From NCBI RefSeq assembly GCF_001879105.1, contig NZ_MLCF01000025.1, positions 1 through 64,000 of the forward strand: 64,000 bases of DNA. The letters are read 5' to 3'. The notes beneath the pieces were generated by a model that was given only the letters and a program-made list of their open reading frames with translations, did no database searches and was not told where the DNA came from. Position numbers and translations under genes: made by a program. Positions 33,449 to 42,682 of this stretch are shown one piece after another; position 1 is the first letter of the stretch; each line of letters opens with the position of its first letter. The stretch comes from Mangrovactinospora gilvigrisea (GTDB taxonomy: Bacteria > Actinomycetota > Actinomycetes > Streptomycetales > Streptomycetaceae).

Positions 33449-34045
33449 TTAGAGCGCCAGGCGCGCGTCCAGCTGCTCCTTCATCGCGGCCGCCATCTCC
33501 TTGATGGTGGCCAGGCCCTGGCGGCCCCACGGGCGCGGCTCCTGGTCGACCACGCAGACGGTGCCGATCGCCTGGCCGGTCCGGTCGTCCAGCAGCGGGG
33601 CGCCCAGGTAGGAGCGGATGCCCAGCTCGTCGACGACCGGGTTGCCCGCGAACCGCGGGTAGTCGCAGACGTCGTCGAGCACCAGGGCCTTCTTGCGGAC
33701 GATCACATGGGGGCAGAAGCCCTGGTCGAGCCGCATCGTCCGGCCGGTCGGCAGCGGCGCCGGGCCTGCCCCGGAGCCGTCCGCCGGGCCGCTGGAGCCG
33801 CTGGAGCCCTCCGGGGTGTAGAGGCCGGCGAAGAACTGCCGCCGGTCGTCGATGAAGTTGACCATCGCGTACGGCGCCTTGGTGATCGACGCCAGCTGCG
33901 CGGCGAAGTCGTCGAACGCCGGATCCGGCTGTTCGCCGAACCCCAGTTCGCGCAGACGCGCGGCGCGGGCCTCCGCGCCGGTGTCGTTGGGCCGCAGCAG
34001 TTGATGGCCCGTCAGGTCGAAGTCGGGGACGTCGTAGTCCTTCAT
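33449..34045 (-). CDS. GAF-domain protein, fifth gene of conservon 1
   Basis: A 198-residue protein with a GAF sensor fold (SITKAPYAMVNFIDDRRQFFAGL, LGAPLLDDRTGQAIGTVCVVDQ), a type often called a light- or redox-sensing GAF in actinobacteria. A Cys in GFCPH and one in VCDYPRF are present, but no chromophore can be assigned. ATG 34045 overlaps the stop of the CvnD GTPase gene by 4 nt, so it is the fifth member of the conservon 1 operon. In many conservons that position holds a cytochrome P450 instead. Confidence 0.83.
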   Translation of the reverse strand: MKDYDVPDFDLTGHQLLRPNDTGAEARAARLRELGFGEQPDPAFDDFAAQLASITKAPYAMVNFIDDRRQFFAGLYTPEGSSGSSGPADGSGAGPAPLPTGRTMRLDQGFCPHVIVRKKALVLDDVCDYPRFAGNPVVDELGIRSYLGAPLLDDRTGQAIGTVCVVDQEPRPWGRQGLATIKEMAAAMKEQLDARLAL

Positions 34046-34719
34046 GAGAGGGTCTCCATGGGGGAGGGCGGAGAGGGGGCGGGCACGGTGCCGATGGTGC
34101 CGTCGGCGTACCGGATCAGGTGCTGGACCAGGTCGATGAGCACCTGCGTGGCCGAGCTGCAGCGCCGCGCGTCGCACATCACCACCGGCGTCTCGGGGCG
34201 CAGGTCGAGCGCGACGCGGACCTCCTCGCGGGTGTACCGGTAGGCGTTGTCGAACTCGTTGACGGCCACCACGAAGCGGATGCCGCGCCGTTCGAAGTAG
34301 TCGACCGCCGCGAAGCTGTCGGAGAGCCGCCGGGTGTCGGCGAGCACCACCGCGCCCAGGGCGCCGTTGGACAGCTCGTCCCACATGAACCAGAACCGCT
34401 CCTGGCCGGGCGTGCCGAACAGGTAGAGCACATGGCGGCCGTCGAGCCCGAGGCGGCCGAAGTCCATCGCCACCGTGGTGGTCGACTTCTCCTCGACGCC
34501 GAGCAGCGAGTCGTGGCCGACGCTCACCTGGGTGAGCAGTTCCTCGGTGGACAGCGGCTCGATCTCGCTCACCGCCCCGACGAACGTGGTCTTGCCGACC
34601 CCGAATCCGCCCGCGATCAGCACCTTGAGGGCGGTGGGGAAGGGGTCGTGCGCGAAGCCCGGCGGGGGCGTTCGATCGGACGGGGACAGCAGGGTGTCAG
34701 AGTCGTCGGCGCAGGCCAT
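34042..34719 (-). CDS. cvnD: CvnD-type small GTPase, conservon 1
   Basis: A 225-residue GTP-binding protein: P-loop GGFGVGKTT (residues 37-45), the conservon-specific switch region LYLFGTPGQERFWFMWDEL where the usual DxxG Asp is Gly, and VAVNEFD as the base-specific motif. CvnD proteins act with the CvnA histidine-kinase-like sensor, CvnB (roadblock) and CvnC at the cell membrane. The gene overlaps CvnC by 23 nt and the GAF gene by 4 nt. Symbol denotes the conservon role, not a numbered orthologue. Confidence 0.88.
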   Translation of the reverse strand: MACADDSDTLLSPSDRTPPPGFAHDPFPTALKVLIAGGFGVGKTTFVGAVSEIEPLSTEELLTQVSVGHDSLLGVEEKSTTTVAMDFGRLGLDGRHVLYLFGTPGQERFWFMWDELSNGALGAVVLADTRRLSDSFAAVDYFERRGIRFVVAVNEFDNAYRYTREEVRVALDLRPETPVVMCDARRCSSATQVLIDLVQHLIRYADGTIGTVPAPSPPSPMETLS

Positions 34720-35074
34720 CGAGGACCGCCTCCAGGACGGGTCGGTTGACGGGAGTGGCCGTCACCAGCTCCGGCGCGCGGGCGATCAGGGCCCCGCACT
34801 CCACCAGGTCGGCCAGCAGGACTTTGGCGACGACCGCCGGCAGCCGCAGATGCGCGGCGATCTCGGCGACCGACATCGGACCCCGGCACAACCGCAGCGC
34901 GGAGTTGTGGTCGGGGCCCAGGTCGACGCCGCGCGGCGAGGAGCCGGTGGCCATCACGAGCGTTATCAGGTCGAGCCGGGTCGCGGGGCGGGTGCGGCCA
35001 TTGCTGATCGCATAGGGCCGGACGAGGCGCCCCGCGTCGTCGTCGACCCAGGGGTCGTTGTCGGGGGCCGTCAC
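34697..35074 (-). CDS. cvnC: CvnC (DUF742) protein, conservon 1
   Basis: A 125-residue DUF742 protein: DDAGRLVRPYAISNGRT near the N-terminus and MSVAEIAAHLRLPAVVAKVLLADL, a winged-helix-like C-terminal part, are the family signatures. CvnC proteins are obligate members of conservons, with unresolved biochemical function; a DNA-binding role has been suggested because of the winged helix. GTG 35074 overlaps the CvnB stop (GTGA). Confidence 0.88.
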   Translation of the reverse strand: MTAPDNDPWVDDDAGRLVRPYAISNGRTRPATRLDLITLVMATGSSPRGVDLGPDHNSALRLCRGPMSVAEIAAHLRLPAVVAKVLLADLVECGALIARAPELVTATPVNRPVLEAVLDGLRRRL

Positions 35075-35565
35075 GGCCTGATGGTGCCCTGGTCAGCAGA
35101 GAGCGACGGCGCGCCGCCGGGTCTGCTGGGCAGCGGCGCGCGCTGCTCGGGCGGCCGCTGCGGCATCCGGGCCGGGGTCGTCAGATGCTGGCGGACGCTC
35201 TTGACGAGCATCGCCATCTCGTAGCCGATCACACCCGCGTCGGCCTCCCGGCCGGCGAGCACCGCGAGGCAGGCGCCGGAGCCGGCCGTCGAGACGAACA
35301 GCAGCGCGCTGTCCAGCTCGACGACCACCTGGCGCACATCGCTGCCGTCGGCGAACCGCTGGCCGGCACTGCGGGCCAGCGAGTAGAGGCCGGAGGCGAG
35401 CGCGGCCATGTGGTCGGCGGCGTCGGTGTCGAGCCCGCAGGCGGCCTTGACCAGGCCGTCGGATGACAGCAGCAGGGCGCTGCTGGTGTGCGGAATGCGC
35501 TGCACCAGACCGCTGAGCAGCCAGGTCAGATCGGTGGCAGCTCCGGTGCGCACGTCAGTCACCAT
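35071..35565 (-). CDS. cvnB: CvnB roadblock/LC7 protein, conservon 1
   Basis: A 164-residue roadblock/LC7 domain protein (DLTWLLSGLVQRIPHTSSALLLSSDGL, then AALASGLYSLARSAGQRF), which in conservons is thought to regulate the GTPase cycle of CvnD, like bacterial MglB with MglA. The start can be ATG 35565 or GTG 35562; both sit behind AAAGGA, and the GTG overlaps the kinase stop. It is second in the operon behind CvnA. Confidence 0.88.
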   Translation of the reverse strand: MVTDVRTGAATDLTWLLSGLVQRIPHTSSALLLSSDGLVKAACGLDTDAADHMAALASGLYSLARSAGQRFADGSDVRQVVVELDSALLFVSTAGSGACLAVLAGREADAGVIGYEMAMLVKSVRQHLTTPARMPQRPPEQRAPLPSRPGGAPSLSADQGTIRP

Positions 35566-37445
35566 GATCCTTTCTCGTACGAGCCGTCGACCGCCGGGGT
35601 GGCGGCGGGCGGGGGCTCGAACTCGTCTTCCGCGCCGGCCCGGCTGACGCCGCGTTGGAAGGCGGCCATCAGCCCCGGGTCGTGCTCGGGGGGTTCGCCG
35701 TCGGGACCGGCGGGGGCGGGTCGGTTCGTCGGGGCGTCGGTGCGCAGCTGGGGCACCAGGTGCTCCTGGCGCCGGCGCTGCGGCAGAGGGGGCCGGGCGC
35801 CGCCGCCCGCCGTGGCGGGCTCGGGGTCGAGATCGGGGTCGGGCCCCGGGACGGGCTCGGGCGCCGGGGCGGGGGCCGCGGGCGCCGCCGGACGGGTGGA
35901 CTGCCGGGCGGGCAGCCGCAGTTCGGCGGTGCGCTCGGAGGGCGTCTCGGCGGCGGGGAGCACCGCGGGGGCGGGCGCCGGCGGCGGGGCGGGCTCCGCG
36001 GAGGCGTGCTCCACCGGCGCGTGCTCCACGGGTGCGTGCTCCGCCCGGGGCAGCGCGGACTGCGCGGCCGGGGCGTGGCGCGCCTCGTGGACCTGGCGCG
36101 GCTCGCGGGCCTCCCGGGCGTCCTCGCCGGGGGCGTCGCCCATCAGCGCGGGCGGCAGGATCAGCACGGCCTGCACGCCGCCGTAGATGTTGGTCTGCAG
36201 CCGGACGACCACACGGTGCCGCCGCGCCAGCGACGCCACCACGTAGAGCCCGATCCGCCCGTCCTCCAGCAGCCGCCCGATGTCGAACCGCTCGGGGTCG
36301 GCGAGGAGTTGGTTGTACTGCTCCTGGTCGTCCGGGGCGAGGCCGAGCCCGCGGTCCTCCACCTCGACCGCGATGCCGGACGTCACCATCTGGGCGCGCA
36401 GCAGCACCTGGGAGCCGGCCGGGGAGTAGGTGGTGGCGTTCTCCACCAGCTCGGACAGGAGGTGGATGATGTCGGCGACCGCGTTGCCGCGCACCGTGCC
36501 GGGGATCGGCGGGACCAGCTTGACCCGCGGGTACTCGTCCACCTCGGCGATCGCCGAGCGCAGCACCTCGGTCATGGTGACCGGGCGCGTCCACTGCCGG
36601 CGGGAGACCGCGCCGCCCAGCACCGCCAGGTTCTCGGCGTGCCGGCGGATGCGGGTCGCCAGGTGGTCGACCTGGAAGAGGCCCTTGAGCAGGTCCGGGT
36701 CCTCGACCTCGTTCTCCAGCCCGTCGAGCAGCTGGATCTCGCGGTGCACCAGGGACTGCAGGCGCCGCGCCAGGTTGACGAAGACCTCGACCTCGTGGGC
36801 GGTGGTGCGGCGGCGCTGGATGCCGGCCGCGCCCGCGTCGGCGGCCCGGTCGGGGCCGGCCTGCGGATGCGGGACGGGCGCCTGCGCCGGGGCGTGCTGG
36901 TCGGCGGGCCGCTCGGACCCGCCGCCGAGCGCGGCCGCCTGGAGCACCGCCGCCTCGGCGCGGCGCCGGACGCGCTGCAACTCCTCGGCGAGCAGCTCCA
37001 GTTCGTCGGCGTCGCCGGAGCGCTCGTCCGGCGGCAGGAAGAAGGCGGTGGGCTCGCCGCGCCGCAACCGGTCCAGCAGCTGGTCGAGTTCGGCCTGGCC
37101 GCGGGCCGCGCCGCGGCGCAGCTCGGTGACGCGGTCGGCGAGGGTGCGGTGGGTGCGTCCGGCCGCGGCGCCGCCGACGAGCAGCGCGGCGACGGCGACG
37201 GCGGCGCCGCCGGCGAGCATCGTCCAGCCCTGGGAGCCGAGCCGGACGCCGGCCGGCAGGGTGCGCGCGGCGAGCACCGCGGCCGCGGCGCAGGCGGCGA
37301 GGGCGACGAGGCCGGGCAGGACCGCGAGGCGGACCAACCGGGAGTGCAGGGCGCCGGCGCGACGGCTCCCGGGGCGGGTGGTGCGCCCGTGGCGGGCGCG
37401 CTCGCGCACCTCCCCGGACTGCGGGTGGGGCGCCGGCGATGTCAT
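35559..37445 (-). CDS. cvnA: CvnA histidine-kinase-like sensor, conservon 1
   Basis: About 628 residues. Two membrane segments lie near the N-terminus (VLPGLVALAACAAAAVLAA, then TMLAGGAAVAVAALLVGGA), with only a short loop between them, so the external sensor is minimal. A coiled-coil DHp-like region contains VDHLATRIRRHAENLAVLGG, and the ATPase domain has N-box ELVENATTYSP and G1 box VEDRGLGL. The C-terminal third is Pro/Ala-rich and disordered. I start at ATG 37445, where GGAAGG lies upstream; the frame extends 15 codons further. It is first in an operon of CvnA-B-C-D plus a GAF protein. Confidence 0.86.
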   Translation of the reverse strand: MTSPAPHPQSGEVRERARHGRTTRPGSRRAGALHSRLVRLAVLPGLVALAACAAAAVLAARTLPAGVRLGSQGWTMLAGGAAVAVAALLVGGAAAGRTHRTLADRVTELRRGAARGQAELDQLLDRLRRGEPTAFFLPPDERSGDADELELLAEELQRVRRRAEAAVLQAAALGGGSERPADQHAPAQAPVPHPQAGPDRAADAGAAGIQRRRTTAHEVEVFVNLARRLQSLVHREIQLLDGLENEVEDPDLLKGLFQVDHLATRIRRHAENLAVLGGAVSRRQWTRPVTMTEVLRSAIAEVDEYPRVKLVPPIPGTVRGNAVADIIHLLSELVENATTYSPAGSQVLLRAQMVTSGIAVEVEDRGLGLAPDDQEQYNQLLADPERFDIGRLLEDGRIGLYVVASLARRHRVVVRLQTNIYGGVQAVLILPPALMGDAPGEDAREAREPRQVHEARHAPAAQSALPRAEHAPVEHAPVEHASAEPAPPPAPAPAVLPAAETPSERTAELRLPARQSTRPAAPAAPAPAPEPVPGPDPDLDPEPATAGGGARPPLPQRRRQEHLVPQLRTDAPTNRPAPAGPDGEPPEHDPGLMAAFQRGVSRAGAEDEFEPPPAATPAVDGSYEKGSW

Positions 37446-38130
37446 GGTCGGCCGCCTTCCCGGGCCCGGCCGGAAACCGGCGGTGCGCACGCCGGGGCGC
37501 CCGGGGCTGCGGTGCGCGCCGGGGCGGCAGCTATCGGAGACGCCGCGGGGGGTGGGGGTCGGTGCATGGTGGATCCTCGGGACTCGGGGGTTTGCTGGGG
37601 GAGGGCTCCGGAAGTTTCGGGGAACATGTCTTCGAAATAGGACCCGAAATACTCGAGGAGTTGTCGGCGCGCGGCCCTGTACCGCCCTCCTCGACCCTGT
37701 CGGGTGCTGCCCTCTTGACCGCCTGACGGTACGTCAACTGCCGTGGATCTCCAGGTGGTGGGGGCACGCTGACGGTACGTCGGGCGACAGCCCCAAATGT
37801 AGCCCGACTGCGGGAGGGGCTTCAGCCCACCCGGGAAATCCGCGCACCAACGGGTGTATCGGGGGTGTCCGGAGGGGACGCGTCCGCGGGCGTTCGTCCG
37901 CTGTTCGACTCCGCCACGCCCTCTTGTCCCGGGGTCGGCACATCCCCGAAACTGAGGCTCCATCGGTTTCAGATATTTTCAGACAAGTAGCCGCTATGAT
38001 CTTGACCCGCCTGACGATTTGTCGACCCTGGTAGATGTCGGCCTCACCTGCGGAAGCCGAGTGCTCACCCGACCCGCCCGGTCCCGCGGACGGGCCTGAC
38101 CGACCATCACCTCCTGGAGGGGGCCGCGCT
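37446..38130. promoter_or_regulatory. Divergent intergenic region with repeated palindromic operator
   Basis: The 685-bp gap separates conservon 1 (minus) and the acyl-CoA dehydrogenase gene (plus). I see no convincing gene; frames here are proline/arginine-rich shadows. It contains two copies of CTGACGGTACGTC, at 37723-37735 and 37769-37781, spaced 46 bp; the first extends to the palindrome TGACGGTACGTCA. Near 37950-38000 is an unusually AT-rich patch with two TTTCAGA elements and a -10-like TATGAT at 37995-38000, the likely promoter zone of the plus-strand gene. Confidence 0.5.
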
Positions 38131-39477
38131 ATGACACTCGGTTCGGCAGCCAAGGCAGCAACCGCGCCAACTCCGCTTCCCACGGCCGCGGAACCCGCGG
38201 ACCCGCCGTCCGGCAGACCCGCCGGCGCCGCCGGTCTCACCGGCCGGCGCCACGAGGAACTCCGCGACGCCGTCCGCCGGTTCGCCGAGGAGGAGGTCCG
38301 CCCCCGCATCCCCGAGATGGAGCGCGGCCGCACCGCCGAGCACGAGCTGTCCCGGCTCATCGCCCGGCAGGGCTGGATCGGCGTCACCGTCCCCGCCGCC
38401 TACGGCGGGATGGACGCCGGCCACCTCGCCAAGACCGTCATCATCGAGGAGCTCTCCCGGGTCAGCGGCGCGATGGGCGCCATGGTCCAGGCGAGCCAGC
38501 TGGGTGTCGCCAAGATCGTGCACTTCGGCAGCGCCGAGCAGAAGCGCGCCTGGCTGCCCGCCGTCGCCGACGGCCGCTGCCTGCCCACCATCGCCGTCAC
38601 CGACCCCGAGTCCGGCGGCCATGTGCTCGGCATGGAGGGCACCGCCGAGGCCTCCCCCGACGGGCGGCAGTACCGGCTCAACGGCCGCAAGGTGTACGTC
38701 GGCAACAGCCATGTCGGCGATCTGCACGGCGTGGTACTGCGCACCGGGCCCGGCTCCCGCGGCCTCTCCGCCTTCCTCGTCGAGGCCACCCGCCCCGGGT
38801 TCGGCCTCGGCGAGCAGGTCGAGGCGATGGGCCTGCACGGCTTCAGCTTCGGCGAACTCGTCTTCGACGACTGCCGGATCCCCGTCGAGAACCGCCTCGG
38901 CGAGGAGGGCGACGGCCTCGCCGTCGCCTACTCCTCCAGCGTCCTGTACGGGAGGCCCAACCTCACCGCCGTCTCGCTCGGCATCCACCAGGCCCTCGTC
39001 GACGAGACGGTGCGCTTCTGCGCCGAGCGCCGCCGCTACGGCAAGGCGCTCTCCGCGCTGCCGTCGATCAAGCTCAAGCTCGGCGAGATGCAGTCCCGGC
39101 TGATGACCGCGAGGCTCACCGCCTACCACGCCGTCCATCTGCTGGACCGCGGCGAGGCGTGCGACGCGGAGCTGATGAACGCGAAACTGGTCAATGTCGA
39201 GTACGCGCTCGACACCGCCCGCAACGCCATGGAGATCCACGCCGCCAGCGGGCTGTTCACCGACCGCCCACTGGAGCGCTACCTGCGGGACGCCCACCAC
39301 ATCTTCGCCCCGGCCGGCACCAGCGACATCCAGCGGCTGCGCCTCGCCGAGTCCGCCCTGGGCACCGATCGCGGCCAGTGGTCCGAGCGCCTCTCCGACC
39401 TCGTCCGCCACCACCCCGACGACCCCGCCGGCCCGGCCGAGCCGCACCCGCATCCCGACCTGGCCCGCTCGGCGTAG
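38131..39477 (+). CDS. Acyl-CoA dehydrogenase-like flavoprotein
   Basis: A 448-residue protein with the acyl-CoA dehydrogenase fold: helical N-terminus (DAVRRFAEEEVRPRIPEMER), FAD/acyl-binding middle strand (IAVTDPESGGHVLGMEGTA) and C-terminal FAD region (RRRYGKALSALPSIKLKLGEMQ). At the position of the usual catalytic Glu (YEGTSEIQ in typical members) it reads APAGTSDIQ, and the alternative Glu before RRYG is Arg. It may therefore not be a classical dehydrogenase. ATG 38131 follows TGGAGGGG. It lies alone between two divergent conservons, which is unusual and may tie it to their regulon. Confidence 0.82.
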   Translation: MTLGSAAKAATAPTPLPTAAEPADPPSGRPAGAAGLTGRRHEELRDAVRRFAEEEVRPRIPEMERGRTAEHELSRLIARQGWIGVTVPAAYGGMDAGHLAKTVIIEELSRVSGAMGAMVQASQLGVAKIVHFGSAEQKRAWLPAVADGRCLPTIAVTDPESGGHVLGMEGTAEASPDGRQYRLNGRKVYVGNSHVGDLHGVVLRTGPGSRGLSAFLVEATRPGFGLGEQVEAMGLHGFSFGELVFDDCRIPVENRLGEEGDGLAVAYSSSVLYGRPNLTAVSLGIHQALVDETVRFCAERRRYGKALSALPSIKLKLGEMQSRLMTARLTAYHAVHLLDRGEACDAELMNAKLVNVEYALDTARNAMEIHAASGLFTDRPLERYLRDAHHIFAPAGTSDIQRLRLAESALGTDRGQWSERLSDLVRHHPDDPAGPAEPHPHPDLARSA

Positions 39478-39698
39478 GCCGCCCCCGCCCCGACCCGGTC
39501 CCGCCGGAACGCCCCCGGACCCGCGCGCCCTACCACCCTCGGAACCGTCCTGTCAGCTATGCGCGGGTTATGGGGACTTGATGCCACCCGATGCGCGAAA
39601 GCCGCCCGTATTACGGTCCGGATCCTGGCCGTGGGCGTTCAAATCCCCCCATCCGTATGACTAGTATCGCTGGGTCAAGTCCGCCTCGGGGGAAACCG

Positions 39699-42191
39699 AT
39701 GCCTCGCACCCAGCAGAACACCGCCCGCGAGCCCGGCCGGCTCAGCCTCCGAACGGCGCTCGTCGTCCTCGCCCTGATCCCCAGCCTGGCGCTGATCTCC
39801 CTGCTCGGGGTCGCGTCCGGGAACCTGTGGAACCAGTGGCGCGCGCTCGACGGCGCCGCCCGGCTCGCCGAGCGCGCCGAGCCGCCGGCCTACTCCCTGA
39901 TGGTCGCCCTCCAGCAGGAGCGCCGCCTCAGTGAGGTCGTCCTCGCCGGAAAGCACGGCGCCCGCGCCCAGTTGAAGGCGCAGCGCGTCCGCACCGACAA
40001 CGCCGCCGACCGGCTGCGCGCCGTCGCCTCGGACGCCACCGGCCCCGACGCCGGCAACGTCCCCGGCACCTCGGCCCGCGCCCTGGCCGTCACCGCCGCC
40101 GCCCTCGGGCCGCTGTCCGGCGTCCGCGCGCAGGTCGACGAGAACGCCGGCAACCGCGGCTCCGCCTTCGACGTCTACACCTCCGCCATCGCCGCCGACG
40201 TCGCGCTCTTCAACGCGCTCGGCCGCACCGACGACGGCGGCGTCACCGCGGCCGCCCGGCCGATGGTCGCCCTCTTCTGGGGCGGCGAGATGCTCTCCCG
40301 CGAGGACGCACTGCTCACCCGGGCGGCCGCCTCCGGACGCCTCACCTCCGACGAGTACACCCAGTTCGCCGGGTGGGTCGGCGTGCAGCGCTTCAGCTAC
40401 GAGCAGCAGGCCGCGCCCGAACTGCCCGCCGGCGACAGATCCGTCTACGACAAGGTCACCACCGGCGGCCAGTGGGCCGACAAGACCTCCGCCGAGGACG
40501 CCGTCATCCAGTCGCACCTGGGCGGCAACTCGCCGGGCGCCGCGATCCAGGACGAGACCCTGACCGCCTGGGGACGCTCCATCCCCACCATCACCGACCA
40601 GATGCAGAAGCTCGCCTGGTCGCGCTCGGTGGGCGTGCAGCAGACCGCCAAGGACGCCTCCCGGACGCTGCTCTGGCGGCTCGTCGCCATCACCGCCGTC
40701 GGCCTGGTCGGCGTCGTCGCCGCCGTGCTGATCGTGCTGCGCCTCACCCTGATGCTGCGCCGCCGCATCGCCGCGCTCCGCGCCGAGGCCCTCGACCTGC
40801 AGACCCGCCTCCCCGATGTGCTGGAGCGGCTGCGCCGCGGCGAGACCATCGACACCAGCCAGGAGATCCCCGAGATCCGCCGCACCAGCGACGAGCTCGG
40901 GCGCCTCGGCGACGCCCTGAACCTGGCCCGCCGCACCGCCCTGCAGACCGCCGTCGAACAGGCCGAGCAGCACCGCGGGTTCGAGAAGCTGCTGCAGCGC
41001 ATCGCGCGCCGCACCCAGCTGCTCATCGGCCTCCAGCTGCGCAAGCTCGACGAGATGGAGCGGCGCCACGAGAACCCCGAGGTCCTGGAGGGGCTCTTCG
41101 ACCTCGACCACCTCACCGCCCGGCTGCGCCGCTACGAGGAGAACCTGGTCATCCTCGGCGGCGGCCAGCCGCAGCGCCGCTGGCGCAAGCCGGCCCGGCT
41201 GCTGGACGTGCTGCGCTCCGCGCAGGGCGAGGTGCAGGACTACACCCGCATCCAGATCGACATCGAGGGCTCGGCCTGGATCCATGAGCGGGCCGTCGGC
41301 CCGGTCGTCCACGTCCTCGCCGAACTGATGGAGAACGCCGCGTCGTTCTCCAAGCCGCCCACCCCCGTCGAGGTGCACGCCTCCGCGGTGGGCCGCGGCG
41401 TCGCGGTGGAGATCGAGGACCGCGGGCTCGGCATGGAGCCCGGCCAGTACCGGGCCGCCAACGCCATCATGGCCGATCCGCCCGCCCCGGACGTGCTCTC
41501 CCGGGTCGACGACATCCGCCTCGGCCTCTACGTGGTCGCCCGGCTCGCCTCCGCGCTCGACATCCAGGTGGAGTTCCGGCCCTCGGTCTACGGCGGCACC
41601 CGCGTCATCGTCCTGGTGCCCGCCGACCTGATCGTCCGTCGGCCGCCGCTGGAGGCCGCCGCCGACCCCGAGACGGACGCCGGGCCCGAGCGGCCCCGGC
41701 TGCCGGCCCGTCAGCTCGCCGCCCTGCCCGGCGGCGCGGGCCACCACCCGGAGCCGGCCCAGGAGCGTCCCGGGCGGGCGGCCGACCCGGCCCCGGAGCC
41801 CGCCCCGACGGCGATCGCCCCCGCACCCCCGACGCCGGGGCCCACCCGGATGCCGTCCCCGGCCTCCGCCCCGGTCCCCGCTCGGCGGCCCGGCTCCGGA
41901 CGGGTCCTGCCCAAGCGGGTCCGCCAGGCCAACATCGCCCCCGAGCTGCGCGTCGACCCAGACGCCCCGGCCCCCGCGCCCGGACCCGCGGCCTCCGCCT
42001 CCATTCCCGCGCAGCGCCGCTTCGACGGCGAGGAGACCGTCGACCTGCGGCCCGAGTCGGCCCGCCGGGCGGGCGCCGCGATCGGCGCCTTCCAGAGACA
42101 GTCCCGGCGCTCCCGGTCCACGGCCCCGACCCCGCCGCCCAGCAACGCCTCCGCGAAAGCCCAGTCCTCCACGGAAGAGCCCGAAGCATGA
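39699..42191 (+). CDS. cvnA: CvnA sensor with NIT domain, conservon 2
   Basis: About 830 residues. After a first membrane helix (RTALVVLALIPSLALISLLGVA) comes an extracellular nitrate/nitrite-sensing (NIT) type domain with LQQERRLSEVVLAG, then a second helix (LVAITAVGLVGVVAAVLIVL), a DHp-like coiled coil (LDHLTARLRRYEENLVILGG) and an ATPase domain with N-box ELMENAASFSK and G1 box IEDRGLGM. The last 180 residues are Pro/Ala-rich. ATG 39699 is chosen over the open upstream frame because the helix begins shortly after it and CGGGGGA lies upstream. First gene of conservon 2; NIT domain suggests a small-molecule signal. Confidence 0.86.
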   Translation: MPRTQQNTAREPGRLSLRTALVVLALIPSLALISLLGVASGNLWNQWRALDGAARLAERAEPPAYSLMVALQQERRLSEVVLAGKHGARAQLKAQRVRTDNAADRLRAVASDATGPDAGNVPGTSARALAVTAAALGPLSGVRAQVDENAGNRGSAFDVYTSAIAADVALFNALGRTDDGGVTAAARPMVALFWGGEMLSREDALLTRAAASGRLTSDEYTQFAGWVGVQRFSYEQQAAPELPAGDRSVYDKVTTGGQWADKTSAEDAVIQSHLGGNSPGAAIQDETLTAWGRSIPTITDQMQKLAWSRSVGVQQTAKDASRTLLWRLVAITAVGLVGVVAAVLIVLRLTLMLRRRIAALRAEALDLQTRLPDVLERLRRGETIDTSQEIPEIRRTSDELGRLGDALNLARRTALQTAVEQAEQHRGFEKLLQRIARRTQLLIGLQLRKLDEMERRHENPEVLEGLFDLDHLTARLRRYEENLVILGGGQPQRRWRKPARLLDVLRSAQGEVQDYTRIQIDIEGSAWIHERAVGPVVHVLAELMENAASFSKPPTPVEVHASAVGRGVAVEIEDRGLGMEPGQYRAANAIMADPPAPDVLSRVDDIRLGLYVVARLASALDIQVEFRPSVYGGTRVIVLVPADLIVRRPPLEAAADPETDAGPERPRLPARQLAALPGGAGHHPEPAQERPGRAADPAPEPAPTAIAPAPPTPGPTRMPSPASAPVPARRPGSGRVLPKRVRQANIAPELRVDPDAPAPAPGPAASASIPAQRRFDGEETVDLRPESARRAGAAIGAFQRQSRRSRSTAPTPPPSNASAKAQSSTEEPEA

Positions 42192-42682
42192 CGCAGCAGC
42201 CGTTCCGCCCCGCAGGCACCTCCAGCACCGCCACCGACCGCGACCTCGACTGGCTGCTCGACGGCCTCCTCGAGAAGGTGGCCGGCGCGCTCCACGCCAT
42301 CGTGCTCTCCGACGACGGCCTGGTCATCAGTCAGTCCCGGACCATCGACCGGGCCGACGCCGAGCACCTGGCCGCCGTCGCCACCGGGCAGCAGTCGCTG
42401 GCCCGCAGCGTCGGCGGCCGCTTCCGCGGCGGCCCCGTCCACCAGGTCATCGTCGAGATGGCCGACCTGTGGCTGTTCATCACCGCGGCCGGCAACGGCA
42501 CCCATCTCGCGGTGATCGCCGACGCCCAGGTGGACGCGGAGATGATGGCCGTCGCCATGCACACCCTCATCCAGCAGGTCGGGCAGAAGCTGGGCACGCC
42601 GGTGCGCGGCATCTCGACCAGCACGCTGACCGGCGCCCCGGGGAGCGACGATGGCGGACACGCCGCCGCGTTCGACCGGTGA
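42188..42682 (+). CDS. cvnB: CvnB roadblock/LC7 protein, conservon 2
   Basis: A 164-residue roadblock/LC7 protein (DLDWLLDGLLEKVAGALHAIVLSDDGL, HTLIQQVGQKLG), second gene of conservon 2. ATG 42188 overlaps the CvnA stop by 4 nt and the 3' end overlaps CvnC by 32 nt, so the operon is tightly coupled. It should regulate the CvnD GTPase. It is clearly a paralogue of the conservon 1 protein at 35071-35565 but with a different C-terminus. Confidence 0.88.
   Translation: MTQQPFRPAGTSSTATDRDLDWLLDGLLEKVAGALHAIVLSDDGLVISQSRTIDRADAEHLAAVATGQQSLARSVGGRFRGGPVHQVIVEMADLWLFITAAGNGTHLAVIADAQVDAEMMAVAMHTLIQQVGQKLGTPVRGISTSTLTGAPGSDDGGHAAAFDR

Noticed and set aside
37442-37963. 173-codon minus-strand frame upstream of conservon 1
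   Set aside because: Composition is proline/arginine-rich without domain signal, and the region contains palindromic sites and an AT-rich promoter zone, so it is more likely regulatory.
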